The notes beneath the pieces were generated by a model that worked only from the letters and a program-made list of their open reading frames with translations, searched no databases and had not been told where the DNA came from. A stretch of 64,000 bases of DNA from Chryseobacterium sp. Leaf394. GTDB lineage: Bacteria > Bacteroidota > Bacteroidia > Flavobacteriales > Weeksellaceae. Positions 26,089 through 35,887 of the stretch are shown here, piece by piece (the stretch's first letter is position 1; each line of letters starts with the position of its first letter). The stretch lies in contig NZ_LMQH01000011.1 of the NCBI RefSeq assembly GCF_001424105.1, forward strand, positions 1,847,447-1,911,446, written 5' to 3'. The position numbers and the translations under genes are program-made.

Positions 26089-29000
26089 ATGAAGAAATTT
26101 TTTACTTCATTTATTTTTCTGTGGCTGGTATCACAGTTGGGAATTATGAGTCATCTAAAAGCTCAGACACCTGCTACGATACCTTACACGCAGAATTTTA
26201 ACTCAGCAAACGATTTTACGTTTGTGAATGGTACCCAAACCAACAAATGGGCATATGGAACTGCAACTGGAAATACAGGAAGTTCTATCTATATCTCCAA
26301 TGATAACGGTACGGCAAACGCTTACACTGTAAATTCTACTTCAGTTGTTCAGGCATACCGTGAAATTACTGTACCAGCAAATACTACTATTGCCACATTA
26401 TCTTTCGACTGGAAAGGTATAGGTGAAGGTTTTACAACTACCAACTATGATTATCTGAGAGTCTGGCTGGTACCTGCGACTTTTACTCCTGTTGCAGGGA
26501 CACAGATCACAGCGGGAGCAGGGAGAATTCAGTTGGGTGGAAATATGAACAATCAGGCGACATGGCTGAATTATTTAAATTCAGGTTTAAATTTAAGCAG
26601 TTTCGCAGGTTCTACGCTGCGACTTGTTTTCGAATGGAGAAACGATTTTTCATCCGGTACTCAGCCTCCGGTTGCCATCGACAATGTTAATCTTTCGATT
26701 CCTTCATGTGTGATGCCAACTGCTTTGGCAGTGAACAATATCACACCAAATGGAGCAACCATCAGCTGGACAGCACCTACACCAGCGCCTGCAAACGGCT
26801 ATCAGTATTATATTACTACAACCAATACTGCTCCGGTTGCTACAACACCTGCTTCAGGTACTTCGGCTACAACGTCAACGATTCTAGGCAGTTTGAATCC
26901 AAATACTACATACTACTTTTGGGTTCGTTCAGTATGCGGTACAAATGATCTAAGCATATGGACACCCGGACCGTCATTTACAACGCCCCAAATTCCTGCA
27001 ACAATTCCTTATACTCAGAATTTCACAGGAGGAAATGATTTCGCATTTGTAAACGGAACTCAGACCAACCAATGGGCATACGGATCTGCAACAGGAAACA
27101 CAGGAAATTCAATTTACATTTCCAATAACAACGGTACTGCGAATGCTTACACAATTGGTTCAACATCGGTTGTACAGGCATTCCGTGATATCACTGTACC
27201 GGCGGGTACTACAATTGCCAATTTATCTTTTGACTGGAAAGGTATTGGCGAAGGGTTCACAACAACCAACTATGACTATCTCAGAGTATGGTTGGTGCCA
27301 ATAACATTTGTTCCTGTAGCTGGAACACAGATTACCGCTGGAACAGGAAGAATTCAGGTAGGCGGTAACATGAACAATCAGGCAACATGGGCTAATTATT
27401 TAAATTCAAACTTAAATATCACCTCTTTTGCAGGATCAACAATGCGTCTTGTTTTCGAATGGAGAAATGACAGCAGCGGTGGAACTCAGCCTCCAATGGC
27501 TATTGATAATGTAAATATCTCAATCCCATCCTGTGTTATTCCTACTGCTCTGGCCGTAAATACAGTGACAGCAAACGGTGCTACAATAAGCTGGACTGCC
27601 CCAACTCCGGCGCCGGCAACCGGATACCAGTATTATGTAACGACTACAAATACTGCTCCTACTCAGACAACGCCTCCAACAGGCAACACAAATGCGACTT
27701 CAGTAACTTTGGGAAGTTTAGCACCGAATACAACTTATTACTTCTGGGTACGTTCACGTTGCAATACTACAGATTACAGCTTGTGGACTGCAGGACCTTC
27801 ATTTACAACAACGCAGATTCCTGCGACAATTCCTTACATTCAGGATTTCTCGGGTGCGGTTGATTTTGGATTTACCAACGGAACTCAGACCAACAAATGG
27901 GTTTCTGGTTCAGCAACAGGAAATACAGGTAATTCTATCTATATTTCAAACAACGGAACCGCAAATGCGTACACCATCAGTTCAACATCTGTGGTACATG
28001 CCTACAGAGATATTGCAGTACCAGCGGGAACGACAGAAGCTCAGTTTGGTTTCGACTGGAAAGCAGGCGGAGAAAGCACTTATGACTATTTAAGAGTTTG
28101 GTTGGTGCCAGCTTCTTATCAGCCGGTGGCAGGAACTCAGATTACTGCAGGAACAGGAAGAATTCAGATTGGAGCAAATTATAATCTTCAGACTGCATGG
28201 CAGAATTTCCTTAATCCTGCCTTAAACATCGGCAGTTTTGCAGGATCTACAATGCGTGTAGTATTTGAATGGAGAAATGACGGAAGTGGCGGAGTACAGC
28301 CGCCGGTAGCTGTTGACAATGTAAAATTACTGGTTTGTAACAATGCAACACCAACAGTAACTGTAGGAACAATTACTCAGAATTCAGCAGTTTTAAACTG
28401 GAATCAGGATATCAACGGAGCAACTTATGAAATCAGATACAGACCTGTAGGAAGCACAACGTGGCAGACTCAGTCTGTTGGCGCAGCTCCATATCCTGCA
28501 GCAACAAATACTTTTACATTAACCAATTTACTTCCTGCGACCGAATATGAAGTGGAAATTGCTGCGGTATGTAAAAATGTATCTGGTGTTTATTCACACA
28601 ATACTTTTATTACAAGATGTGATCCCACTCCACCGAACGTTACAGTGACCAATATCACCTCAACTTCTGCATTAGTTACCTGGAATCCTCTGGCAGTAAA
28701 TGCTACGTACCAACTGCAGTGGAGAGAAGTGGGAACAGCAGTGTGGAACACGCCGACAATTCCTCAGCCGCCTGCTAACTCTTATGTTCTTGACGGATTA
28801 AGTTCTTATAAAACTTATGAAGTTATGGTAAGAAACACATGTATTGGAGAAACAACTCCAAACCCGTGGTCAAATGCGCAGGTATTTACAACGGTCAGAG
28901 TTTGCGAAATTCCGCCTCCGGGATTAACGATTACTCAGCTTAACCCAACTTCGGCAGAAGTAACCTGGGAAGCTTACACAGGAACCGGAGCTACCAACAG

Positions 29001-29895
29001 TTATGTTTTACGATACAGAAAAGTTGGAATTCCGAGCTGGACAAATATCACTGTTAATAATACGACAACATACACGATTACAGGATTAATTGAATTAACA
29101 AAATATGAAATGCAGGTTGCAAACGTTTGTACCGGAACTCCGGGGAACTTTACACCGCTTTATTATTTCACAACTCCAACGGTAGTGTATTGCCAAATGT
29201 CATCTACAAATTCAGGAGCTGAATTTATTAATAAAGTTACCGTTACTCCTTTCAACAGTGCGGCAAAAGAAAATGCTTCAGGACCTTCAAACTATACAGA
29301 TTTCACAGGAGATACAACAAAGTACATTACTTTAATTCAGGGATCTCAGGGGAATGTTGTTAAAGTTGATAAAACTTCTGCATCCGGTTCAAATACAGGT
29401 GTTGCAGTATGGATTGATTTCAACAGAAACGGATATTTTGATGTGAATGAAAAAATTCTTTCTAACGGTCCGAACAGTCAGACTTCTGTAAGTGCTGCAT
29501 TTACCGTACCTGAAGATGCTTTTGTGAGCAGTACAGATTACAAATATGTAGTAATGAGAGTGGCAATGCAGAAAGATGGTGTTCCTGTAAACTGTACGAG
29601 CTTTGCAGATGGTGAAGTTGAAGATTACACGGTAAGAATTCAAAAGAAACCGATTGTAAATGCTTTAGACCAGACTGAAATTATTTTATATCCAAACCCT
29701 GTAAAGACAGTGCTTAATATAAAAAATATCAGTGTAAAAGCTAACTATAAAATTTACAGTGCTGCAGGACAGCTTGTTTCTTCAGGAGTAATTGTCAACA
29801 ATAAAATTGATGTATCAAGACTGATCAACGGTCTTTACGTTATTGAAGTAGTTGATGGAGATACCACTGTACAGAAAAAATTCATCAAAGAATAA
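26089..29895 (+). CDS. Giant secreted fibronectin III/GEVED surface protein with T9SS sorting domain
   Basis: The 1268-residue protein has a signal peptide (about 1-27). Two near-identical modules follow, each a roughly 180-residue beta-sandwich beginning ATIPYTQNF plus a fibronectin III domain ending SFTT, and then a third sandwich beginning ATIPYIQDF. Three more fibronectin III domains come next (ITQNSAVLNWNQ, ITSTSALVTWNP, LNPTSAEVTWEA). A GEVED domain (DFNRNGYFDVNEKIL to GEVEDYTVRI) and a T9SS type A domain (YPNPVKTVLNIKN to KKFIKE) close the protein. It is probably an adhesin or matrix protein at the cell surface. The first two modules are also similar at DNA level with a period near 825 bases. 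Confidence 0.88.
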   Translation: MKKFFTSFIFLWLVSQLGIMSHLKAQTPATIPYTQNFNSANDFTFVNGTQTNKWAYGTATGNTGSSIYISNDNGTANAYTVNSTSVVQAYREITVPANTTIATLSFDWKGIGEGFTTTNYDYLRVWLVPATFTPVAGTQITAGAGRIQLGGNMNNQATWLNYLNSGLNLSSFAGSTLRLVFEWRNDFSSGTQPPVAIDNVNLSIPSCVMPTALAVNNITPNGATISWTAPTPAPANGYQYYITTTNTAPVATTPASGTSATTSTILGSLNPNTTYYFWVRSVCGTNDLSIWTPGPSFTTPQIPATIPYTQNFTGGNDFAFVNGTQTNQWAYGSATGNTGNSIYISNNNGTANAYTIGSTSVVQAFRDITVPAGTTIANLSFDWKGIGEGFTTTNYDYLRVWLVPITFVPVAGTQITAGTGRIQVGGNMNNQATWANYLNSNLNITSFAGSTMRLVFEWRNDSSGGTQPPMAIDNVNISIPSCVIPTALAVNTVTANGATISWTAPTPAPATGYQYYVTTTNTAPTQTTPPTGNTNATSVTLGSLAPNTTYYFWVRSRCNTTDYSLWTAGPSFTTTQIPATIPYIQDFSGAVDFGFTNGTQTNKWVSGSATGNTGNSIYISNNGTANAYTISSTSVVHAYRDIAVPAGTTEAQFGFDWKAGGESTYDYLRVWLVPASYQPVAGTQITAGTGRIQIGANYNLQTAWQNFLNPALNIGSFAGSTMRVVFEWRNDGSGGVQPPVAVDNVKLLVCNNATPTVTVGTITQNSAVLNWNQDINGATYEIRYRPVGSTTWQTQSVGAAPYPAATNTFTLTNLLPATEYEVEIAAVCKNVSGVYSHNTFITRCDPTPPNVTVTNITSTSALVTWNPLAVNATYQLQWREVGTAVWNTPTIPQPPANSYVLDGLSSYKTYEVMVRNTCIGETTPNPWSNAQVFTTVRVCEIPPPGLTITQLNPTSAEVTWEAYTGTGATNSYVLRYRKVGIPSWTNITVNNTTTYTITGLIELTKYEMQVANVCTGTPGNFTPLYYFTTPTVVYCQMSSTNSGAEFINKVTVTPFNSAAKENASGPSNYTDFTGDTTKYITLIQGSQGNVVKVDKTSASGSNTGVAVWIDFNRNGYFDVNEKILSNGPNSQTSVSAAFTVPEDAFVSSTDYKYVVMRVAMQKDGVPVNCTSFADGEVEDYTVRIQKKPIVNALDQTEIILYPNPVKTVLNIKNISVKANYKIYSAAGQLVSSGVIVNNKIDVSRLINGLYVIEVVDGDTTVQKKFIKE

Positions 29896-29913
29896 TTATT
29901 ATTCAATCTAAAT

Positions 29914-29946
29914 AAAATAGCCGCCGTAAAAAGCGGCTATTTTTTT
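29914..29946 (+). terminator. Terminator of the giant surface protein gene
   Basis: aaaatagccgc (29914-29924) pairs with gcggctatttt (29933-29943) followed by T residues. Confidence 0.9.
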
Positions 29947-29979
29947 GCACAAAAAAAGATGAAGACAACCGACTTCATC
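29947..29979 (-). terminator. Distal copy of duplicated hemL terminator
   Basis: On the minus strand the perfect 7-bp stem GATGAAG/CTTCATC is followed by seven T residues. It matches the copy at 30065-30097 at 31 of 33 bases. Confidence 0.75.
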
Positions 29980-30064
29980 CTATTTCATTTATGAATTTCA
30001 GTTTAAATCTTCAGTTTTATGAACGGTTTAAATACAATAGATGCCGTAATATGCAACTGTCTTT

Positions 30065-30097
30065 GCACAAAAAAAGATGAAACCAACCGACTTCATC
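30065..30097 (-). terminator. Proximal hemL terminator
   Basis: Minus-strand hairpin GATGAA...TTCATC followed by seven T residues, 25 bases after the hemL stop codon. A near-identical copy lies 118 bases further downstream. Confidence 0.8.
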
Positions 30098-30121
30098 TCT
30101 TTTTATATCTGAATTTAAGTA

Positions 30122-31396
30122 TTAAAAAGTTCTTACTGAATCCAGTGTCATATTGATTTCTTCATCTCGAATAGCATCGCTGATGAAATAAGTTTCATAA
30201 CCACTCGGCGGAAGATAAATTCCGTTTTCAAGCATGTGATGGAAGAATTTGTTAAATGTGGAATGATTTGCTTTCTGTGCATCATCAAAATCTGAAACAT
30301 GATCTGCATCAAAGAAAACCGACATCATCGATCCTTTTCTGTTGATCGTATGGTGAATTCCCTTTTCAGTTAAAATCTTACCTATTTCAATATCTAAAAC
30401 TTCAGTAGTTTCTTCAAGTCTGTTGAAAAATTCGAAGTCATTTTTGATGAGTTGAAGCGTTTTTAAACCTGCTCTCATTGCCAATGGATTTCCGCTCAAA
30501 GTTCCGGCCTGATAAACGCCGCCTTTTGGTGCAAGATGATCCATAATTTCGTTTCTTCCTGCAAAAGCACCAACCGGCAGTCCGCCTCCGATTACTTTTC
30601 CATAAGTTACAAGGTCAGCTTTTACATTAAACAATTCCTGTGCACCGCCAAAAGCCAGTCTGAAACCAGTCATCACTTCATCAAATATCAGTAAAGATCC
30701 GTTTTCGTCACACAGAATTCTCAGTTTCTGGAGAAAATCATTTTCAGGCAATACGCAACCCATATTTCCGGCAACCGGCTCAATGATGATGGCTGCAATT
30801 TCACCTGGATTCTGTTTAAATAATTCTTCAACCTGTTCAAAATCATTATATCTCGCCAGCAAAGTATCTTTCGCAGTCCCAGCAGTTACTCCAGGTGAAT
30901 TTGGGTTGCCAAAAGTGGCAGCACCACTCCCCGCTTTTATTAAAAATGAATCTGAGTGACCGTGATAACAGCCTTCAAATTTCACAATTTTATCTCTTCC
31001 CGTAAAGCCTCTTGCCAGTCTTACGGCACTCATACAGGCTTCAGTTCCCGAAGAAACCATTCTGATCTGGTCAATATTCGGAACATTTTCTGTGATGAAT
31101 TTTGCTATTTCAGTCTCCAGTTCTGTCGGTGCACCGAAAGAAAAACCTTTTTCAGCCTGAATTTTCAGTTCCTCTAAAACTTCCGGATGTGTATGCCCTA
31201 GAATAGCCGGTCCCCAGGAGTTGATGTAATCTACGTAAACGTTGTCATCGGCATCTGTAAGATAAGCTCCTTTAGCAGATTTCATAAAAACAGGAACGCC
31301 GCCTACAGATTTGAAGGCACGTACAGGCGAATTTACTCCGCCGGGAATATATTGGTAAGCTTCATCAAATAAAGCTGAACTTCTCTGGTATCTCAT
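30122..31396 (-). CDS. hemL: Glutamate-1-semialdehyde 2,1-aminomutase
   Basis: Starting at 31396 the protein has 424 residues and begins [20 protein letters not shown], the usual HemL N-terminus; a longer reading from 31495 would translate a 7-nt repeat tract and is rejected. It has PLP motifs [25 protein letters not shown], the [12 protein letters not shown] strand and the PLP lysine in [14 protein letters not shown]. The enzyme converts glutamate-1-semialdehyde to 5-aminolevulinate in the C5 haem pathway. It lies downstream of the glucosaminidase gene in the same orientation and has tandem terminators. Confidence 0.95.
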   Translation of the reverse strand: MRYQRSSALFDEAYQYIPGGVNSPVRAFKSVGGVPVFMKSAKGAYLTDADDNVYVDYINSWGPAILGHTHPEVLEELKIQAEKGFSFGAPTELETEIAKFITENVPNIDQIRMVSSGTEACMSAVRLARGFTGRDKIVKFEGCYHGHSDSFLIKAGSGAATFGNPNSPGVTAGTAKDTLLARYNDFEQVEELFKQNPGEIAAIIIEPVAGNMGCVLPENDFLQKLRILCDENGSLLIFDEVMTGFRLAFGGAQELFNVKADLVTYGKVIGGGLPVGAFAGRNEIMDHLAPKGGVYQAGTLSGNPLAMRAGLKTLQLIKNDFEFFNRLEETTEVLDIEIGKILTEKGIHHTINRKGSMMSVFFDADHVSDFDDAQKANHSTFNKFFHHMLENGIYLPPSGYETYFISDAIRDEEINMTLDSVRTF

Positions 31397-31457
31397 TGAT
31401 TGTTGGGTGATAGATGTTTGAGTGTTAGATGCTGGGTGTAGGATGTTGGATGTTAAA
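31397..31457 (-). repeat. Degenerate 7-nt repeat tract in the hemL leader
   Basis: On the minus strand the tract parses as CATCCAA, CATCCTA, CACCCAG, CATCTAA, CACTCAA, then one 8-base slip and CACCCAA. It fills most of the gap between the glucosaminidase stop codon and the hemL start. Confidence 0.7.
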
Positions 31458-31472
31458 AACGCTCCCTTAAAA

Positions 31473-32522
31473 CTAATTTCTTGGCTTTTTTGCAATCAGA
31501 TAAATCAGCTGGCCGGCAGAAGGTTTCTGGCCTTCATCCATTCTGTTTTTAGCGTATAATTTATTGAGTTTAATTCCGAATTTTTGTGCAATGTCGTGCA
31601 TATCTTCGGCAGATTCTGCTTTGTAAGTCGCTGTGTTTCCGTCAGAATTTTTAGATTCAAGGAAGACGATTTCGTTTTTCTTCAGGGAGTTTGTTTCAAG
31701 TTCATTCCATTTCATCAGTTTTTCTTCACTGATTTTAAATTTACCGGCTATAAACTGAATATCTGTATCTTCAGGAATCACTACATATTTCAAACCTCCG
31801 TTCGGATGGCTTTTGATTAAAATAGAATTCAGAATTTCTGATTTGGTTTTTACACGTTCCTTTCTGGGAGCTTCAGCGTAAACTTTTTTAGGAGCCGGTG
31901 CGGGTTTTGAAACTCTTTTCTTTTCAACAGCTTTAGAAGATTCAAGACTTGCCATGTATGCCTGATCATCTTTCAATCCAGGATACATTTTAAGAATAGC
32001 AAAATTGACTTCTTTAGAATTCACCTGATCAAATTCGTACAATCTGTACTTTTCAATTTTGCTGATGAGAATGCCTGCATATCTTGGATTTGTGGCGTAA
32101 CCTGCTTTTTTAAGACCATGGGCCCACGCTTTGTAATCTTTCATATCGAGATTAAAAAGATTGGCGTAATACTTTCTGGTGGCTAAAAAAACTGAGTGAT
32201 CTTCATAAGACTGCCTTGGGTCATCATACACTCTGAAACACTCATTTGGAGCGTCATCGGTATGTTTCATCGTCTTGCCGGTCCATTCTTCCTTACACTT
32301 TATTCCAAAATGATTTTTTCCTTCCTGAGCGAGCCGGCTCTGTCCGCCACCCGTTTCCAGAAGCCCCTGTGCAAGCGTGATTGAGGCAGGAATTTTATAC
32401 TTTTCCATTTCCTCTACTGCATACTGGGCAAATTTCTGGATGTACTGGTCATCATTCGCCCAGGTTTGGGCTGAGAATTCAGATAAAACTAAAAGGCTTA
32501 CGACGGTGAAAAGTCTTTTCAT
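31473..32522 (-). CDS. Exported glucosaminidase (GH73) with LysM domains
   Basis: Reading from 32522 gives 349 residues with a clean signal peptide [19 protein letters not shown]. The GH73 domain spans about 25-165 with the catalytic Glu in [13 protein letters not shown], then HFGIKCK and a conserved [14 protein letters not shown] block. Two LysM-like regions follow a Lys/Pro-rich linker: one around [16 protein letters not shown] and a clearer one, [17 protein letters not shown], at the C-terminus. It should cleave N-acetylglucosaminyl bonds in peptidoglycan in the periplasm. An upstream in-frame ATG at 32582 would spoil the signal peptide, so 32522 is preferred. Confidence 0.92.
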   Translation of the reverse strand: MKRLFTVVSLLVLSEFSAQTWANDDQYIQKFAQYAVEEMEKYKIPASITLAQGLLETGGGQSRLAQEGKNHFGIKCKEEWTGKTMKHTDDAPNECFRVYDDPRQSYEDHSVFLATRKYYANLFNLDMKDYKAWAHGLKKAGYATNPRYAGILISKIEKYRLYEFDQVNSKEVNFAILKMYPGLKDDQAYMASLESSKAVEKKRVSKPAPAPKKVYAEAPRKERVKTKSEILNSILIKSHPNGGLKYVVIPEDTDIQFIAGKFKISEEKLMKWNELETNSLKKNEIVFLESKNSDGNTATYKAESAEDMHDIAQKFGIKLNKLYAKNRMDEGQKPSAGQLIYLIAKKPRN

Positions 32523-32590
32523 CTTACTATTTTTAATGTTTAAAAGAAATATGGAACACAAAATGTGTTTCCATTTTTTCAAATTTAAAT

Positions 32591-33493
32591 TTATATAATC
32601 AAATTTCTGTTCTGTTTATGCAAAAGCAAATTAGCTCCTGCGATTCCCTGCAAACCACCGGTGTGAAAACAGAGAATTTTACTTCCCTCCGGAAAATAAC
32701 CTGCATCAATCATTTCAAAAACTTTCTGCATCATTTTTCCTGTATAAATCGGTTCCAGCGGGATTTCATATTTTGCTTTAAAATCATTGATAAAACGTAC
32801 GTTTTCGTCGTTTATTTTACCATAACCTCCAAAAGCAGCATCGGTTAGATGAAAATTTCTTTTTGAGGTTAAATTTGAAATCTTTTCTTCCAAAGAATCA
32901 TCTTCAACTACTTTAAAACCTATAACTTCCTGATTGTCTTCACAAAACTCTGAAAGTCCTGCAACGGTTCCTCCGGTTCCGACTGCTGTGCAAAGATAAT
33001 CAAAATCTTTTGTATCGTTATTGAGCATCATTTTAATGCCCTGAACAGCGTTTCTGTTGGTTCCGCCTTCGGGGATAATCAGTGCTTCGGGAAATTCCTG
33101 TTTTAAAAATTCTGTAAGTTTTTCTTTGTGGCGGTATTCTTCACGGGTAACGAATTTCAGATTCATCCCGTTTCTTTTTGCATAAACCAAGGTAGGATTC
33201 TCCTCCCATTTTTTCTCGATTTCCTCTCCCCGGATAATGCCTAAAGTTTTTAAATTAAACTGATTCCCTAGAGCAGAAACAGCTGAAATATGATTTGAAA
33301 AAGCTCCCCCAAAAGTGATGATTAGAGGATTTTCAGGATTTAATTCTAAATAATTATTGATATTAAAAAAAAGTTTCCAGTATTTGTTTCCTGAGATTTC
33401 GGGATGAATGAGATCTTCCCTTTTCATAAAGAGCTTCACCTTTTTTTCTATCGGAATTTCAACTATCGGAATCTGTATTTCGGGAACTTTCAT
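32591..33493 (-). CDS. D-cysteine desulfhydrase / ACC deaminase family PLP enzyme
   Basis: The 300-residue protein belongs to the fold type II PLP family of D-cysteine desulfhydrase and 1-aminocyclopropane-1-carboxylate deaminase. The PLP lysine is in ISGNKYWKLFFN near residue 38, followed by ITFGGAFSNHISAVSALG and the phosphate-binding CTAVGTGGTVAGL. The family uses D-cysteine or ACC and releases ammonia and pyruvate or 2-oxobutyrate; which applies is not decidable here. It starts 69 bases before the glucosaminidase start and reads in the same direction, so the two may be transcribed together. Confidence 0.9.
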   Translation of the reverse strand: MKVPEIQIPIVEIPIEKKVKLFMKREDLIHPEISGNKYWKLFFNINNYLELNPENPLIITFGGAFSNHISAVSALGNQFNLKTLGIIRGEEIEKKWEENPTLVYAKRNGMNLKFVTREEYRHKEKLTEFLKQEFPEALIIPEGGTNRNAVQGIKMMLNNDTKDFDYLCTAVGTGGTVAGLSEFCEDNQEVIGFKVVEDDSLEEKISNLTSKRNFHLTDAAFGGYGKINDENVRFINDFKAKYEIPLEPIYTGKMMQKVFEMIDAGYFPEGSKILCFHTGGLQGIAGANLLLHKQNRNLII

Positions 33494-33687
33494 TAATGCA
33501 AATTTCCTTAATTTATTTTAAAATTAAAATGACTGTCCTTATAACCATCGAACAAAGATCAGCACTTATTTTTTCATTCGGCAGCAATCTAAACTTCTAT
33601 ATTTTAAGTTTCCTGAGATTTTTATTTAATGACAGACAAAACTCTCAAAAAAATTAGCTTATCATTATTTATCAATGTGAATTACTA

Positions 33688-34014
33688 CTAAATATACTTC
33701 CAAAAACCCCAGAATTTTCTTTTTTTCAGATAATTCATATCACACTCCATGGCATAGGCTTCACGCTCAAAAGATATTCTACGGTAGGCTTTATGACTGT
33801 TTTTTAATTTAAAAAGCCAATAATAAAATTCAAAAAGATAAGCAATGTAAAAGAAAATAATAAACAACTCCAACTGCTGTCGCAAATGAATTTTTTCATG
33901 GTTGATCAGTATTTTATTTTTCTTATCTTCGGGATTCCTAATAAAAATAAATGGAAAAAGTGTTATGCCACTTATTTTCAAGCGTTTTAGAGGTTTTTGG
34001 CACACAATTATCAT
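33688..34014 (-). CDS. Small membrane protein with HExxH motif, putative metallopeptidase
   Basis: From the ATG at 34014 the protein has 108 residues; the longer reading from 34077 is disfavoured because it overlaps the divergent DUF5522 gene. It contains INHEKIHLRQQLEL, an HExxH zinc-binding motif. A hydrophobic helix IIFFYIAYLFEFYYWLF follows at once, and then SFEREAYAMECD, whose Glu could be a third ligand. The layout resembles a minimal version of the M48/M56 peptidase core, but I cannot name a characterised family. Similar hypothetical proteins are common in flavobacteria. It appears monocistronic. Confidence 0.6.
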   Translation of the reverse strand: MIIVCQKPLKRLKISGITLFPFIFIRNPEDKKNKILINHEKIHLRQQLELFIIFFYIAYLFEFYYWLFKLKNSHKAYRRISFEREAYAMECDMNYLKKRKFWGFWKYI

Positions 34015-34039
34015 AATTACAAATATATAGGTTTTTTGA

Positions 34040-34237
<198 letters not shown>

Positions 34238-34242
34238 TAGAA

Positions 34243-34773
34243 ATGAAAAGATATATTCTTATTGTACTCGCAGCGAGTTTAGGACTTTCATCTTGCAGTC
34301 CGTTTCAGGTAAGATCAGATTATGCTCAGACAGCCAGTTTCAGCAATTACAGAACGTATAAACTAAGAATTGATGATTTAAAGATCAACGATATCGATAA
34401 AGACAGAGTTTTGAATGAATTGTCAAAACAGCTTCAGGCTAAAGGATTGCAGTCGGGCGAAAATCCTGACGTAATTATCAATGTAAAGGCGAATCATAAA
34501 AAAATCACCGATATCAACACCACGAATCCTTACGGAGGAATGTGGGGCTGGGGCGGCGGTTTCGGTTGGGGAATCGGGATGAACAGAACCTGGACCAGCA
34601 ACTACAACGAAGGGGCCATCATCGTGGATATGGTTGATGCCAAAACGCAAAAACTGGTTTGGCAGGGAATCGGAAGCGGAATTTCCGTTGACAGACCTAA
34701 AGCCAAGCAGAAGCAGATTCCTAAAATTATGATGGAAATTATGGCAAACTATCCTCCGGGAATGAAGAAATAA
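34243..34773 (+). CDS. DUF4136 domain lipoprotein
   Basis: The 176-residue protein has a lipoprotein signal MKRYILIVLAASLGLSSC with the lipobox LSSC (Cys18) and then a DUF4136 domain. Typical features are the N-terminal VRSDYAQTASFSNYRTYKLR, the PDVIINVKAN strand, a glycine/tryptophan-rich loop GGMWGWGGGFGWGIGM, and the LVWQGIGSG segment near the end. Members sit in the outer membrane or periplasmic face; the function is unknown. A clear terminator follows 27 bases later. Confidence 0.9.
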   Translation: MKRYILIVLAASLGLSSCSPFQVRSDYAQTASFSNYRTYKLRIDDLKINDIDKDRVLNELSKQLQAKGLQSGENPDVIINVKANHKKITDINTTNPYGGMWGWGGGFGWGIGMNRTWTSNYNEGAIIVDMVDAKTQKLVWQGIGSGISVDRPKAKQKQIPKIMMEIMANYPPGMKK

Positions 34774-34800
34774 TATTAAACTTTTATTTGTTTAATGAAG

Positions 34801-34828
34801 AAAGCTGGTCGTCTGACCAGCTTTTTTT
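34801..34828 (+). terminator. Terminator of the DUF5522-DUF4136 pair
   Basis: Perfect 10-bp stem aaagctggtc/gaccagcttt with a four-base loop followed by T residues. Confidence 0.92.
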
Positions 34829-34866
34829 GTTTATAAACATGAATATGACATCAAACAATTTCAATT

Positions 34867-35679
34867 CTATTTTTTTATAAATTTTTCTGAAAGAACTGTT
34901 GTAGACTTATCTTTAAATTTGATTTTTAGATAATATATTCCTGCAGAAAGCTCAGAAAGTGATATTTTTGACTGAGGAGCAGTAACAGTTTTTAATAATC
35001 TGCCTGATGCATCAAAGATTGTAATATCACTTACTCTTTGAGCTTCAGAAATCTCAATATTATCGCTTGCAGGGTTTGGATAAACTTTAAATGAAGTCAA
35101 ATCTGCATCCTGAACATTTAAATTTGATTTTGGCTCCCAAACTGCATCATCCCAATAATGTCCTGCCCAGGTAGCTCCCGGATTTCTGATGGCGAGTCTT
35201 GCACTGGCAGGAACAGTTGTAGGAACATCCAATGTTCTTTCAGCCGAGCTGTTGTATGTACTGTTGGTAATCGTAAGTGATTCTAATGTAACGAAAGAAT
35301 TAATATCATTCGCATCTGTCACGTAGCCAAAATCAAGCTTTCCCGGTCCGGAATTCACTCTCACTTTAAATTTAAAATGATGAGTTCCTGCATTTATGTT
35401 GCTTAAAACAGGCATTATCACAATAGAAACCGCTCCGGAACCATAACCAGTCTGATACACATTTGATCCTCCTGAAGCTGGCGTCGTGTGTGAAATAATC
35501 TGGTTTCCTGTGGAAGTTCGCAGGCTGTTCCAGCAGTTGGGTACTACTCCGAAGGCACAGCACGAAAGTGTATCAAAGTTTTCAGAAAAACTGTCTATTG
35601 CATTACACTGAGCATTGAAATTCGCAATGCTTCCCAGACTTAAAAAAGTCATAATCGAAAAAGATAAATTTTTAATCAT
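34867..35679 (-). CDS. Secreted T9SS type A sorting-domain protein, function unknown
   Basis: The 270-residue protein has a signal peptide (about 1-23, ending NFNAQ) and a cysteine-containing N-terminal region SFSENFDTLSCCAFGVVPNCW. A central jelly-roll-like beta-sandwich (about 60-185) ends in AGHYWDDAVWEP. A T9SS type A sorting domain follows (SFKVYPNPASDNIEIS to SEKFIKK). The sandwich resembles the adhesion modules of the giant surface protein. No catalytic motif is visible. An exact -7 box TAAATTTG on the minus strand at 35700-35707 precedes the start by about 20 bases. Confidence 0.85.
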   Translation of the reverse strand: MIKNLSFSIMTFLSLGSIANFNAQCNAIDSFSENFDTLSCCAFGVVPNCWNSLRTSTGNQIISHTTPASGGSNVYQTGYGSGAVSIVIMPVLSNINAGTHHFKFKVRVNSGPGKLDFGYVTDANDINSFVTLESLTITNSTYNSSAERTLDVPTTVPASARLAIRNPGATWAGHYWDDAVWEPKSNLNVQDADLTSFKVYPNPASDNIEISEAQRVSDITIFDASGRLLKTVTAPQSKISLSELSAGIYYLKIKFKDKSTTVLSEKFIKK

Positions 35680-35782
35680 TCTAAATAAAAATAGTTAGGC
35701 AAATTTAATTCAATGTTTAAATCTGTTTAACCGATTACACATGATATTTATCAATTGGAAAATAATTAATATTGAACACAAA

Positions 35783-35811
35783 AAGACGGACAATTTTAAA
35801 AAGTCCGTCTT
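35783..35811 (-). terminator. Terminator of the SPFH gene
   Basis: AAGACGGAC/GTCCGTCTT stem with T residues on the minus-strand side, 77 bases past the stop codon at 35888. Confidence 0.8.
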
Positions 35812-35887
35812 ATACAGTTTGCTAAAAATTCCCCTTTATCCGAAATTCTAATATTCTATAATGTTTTCAGAATTTTCCAAATTCTGA

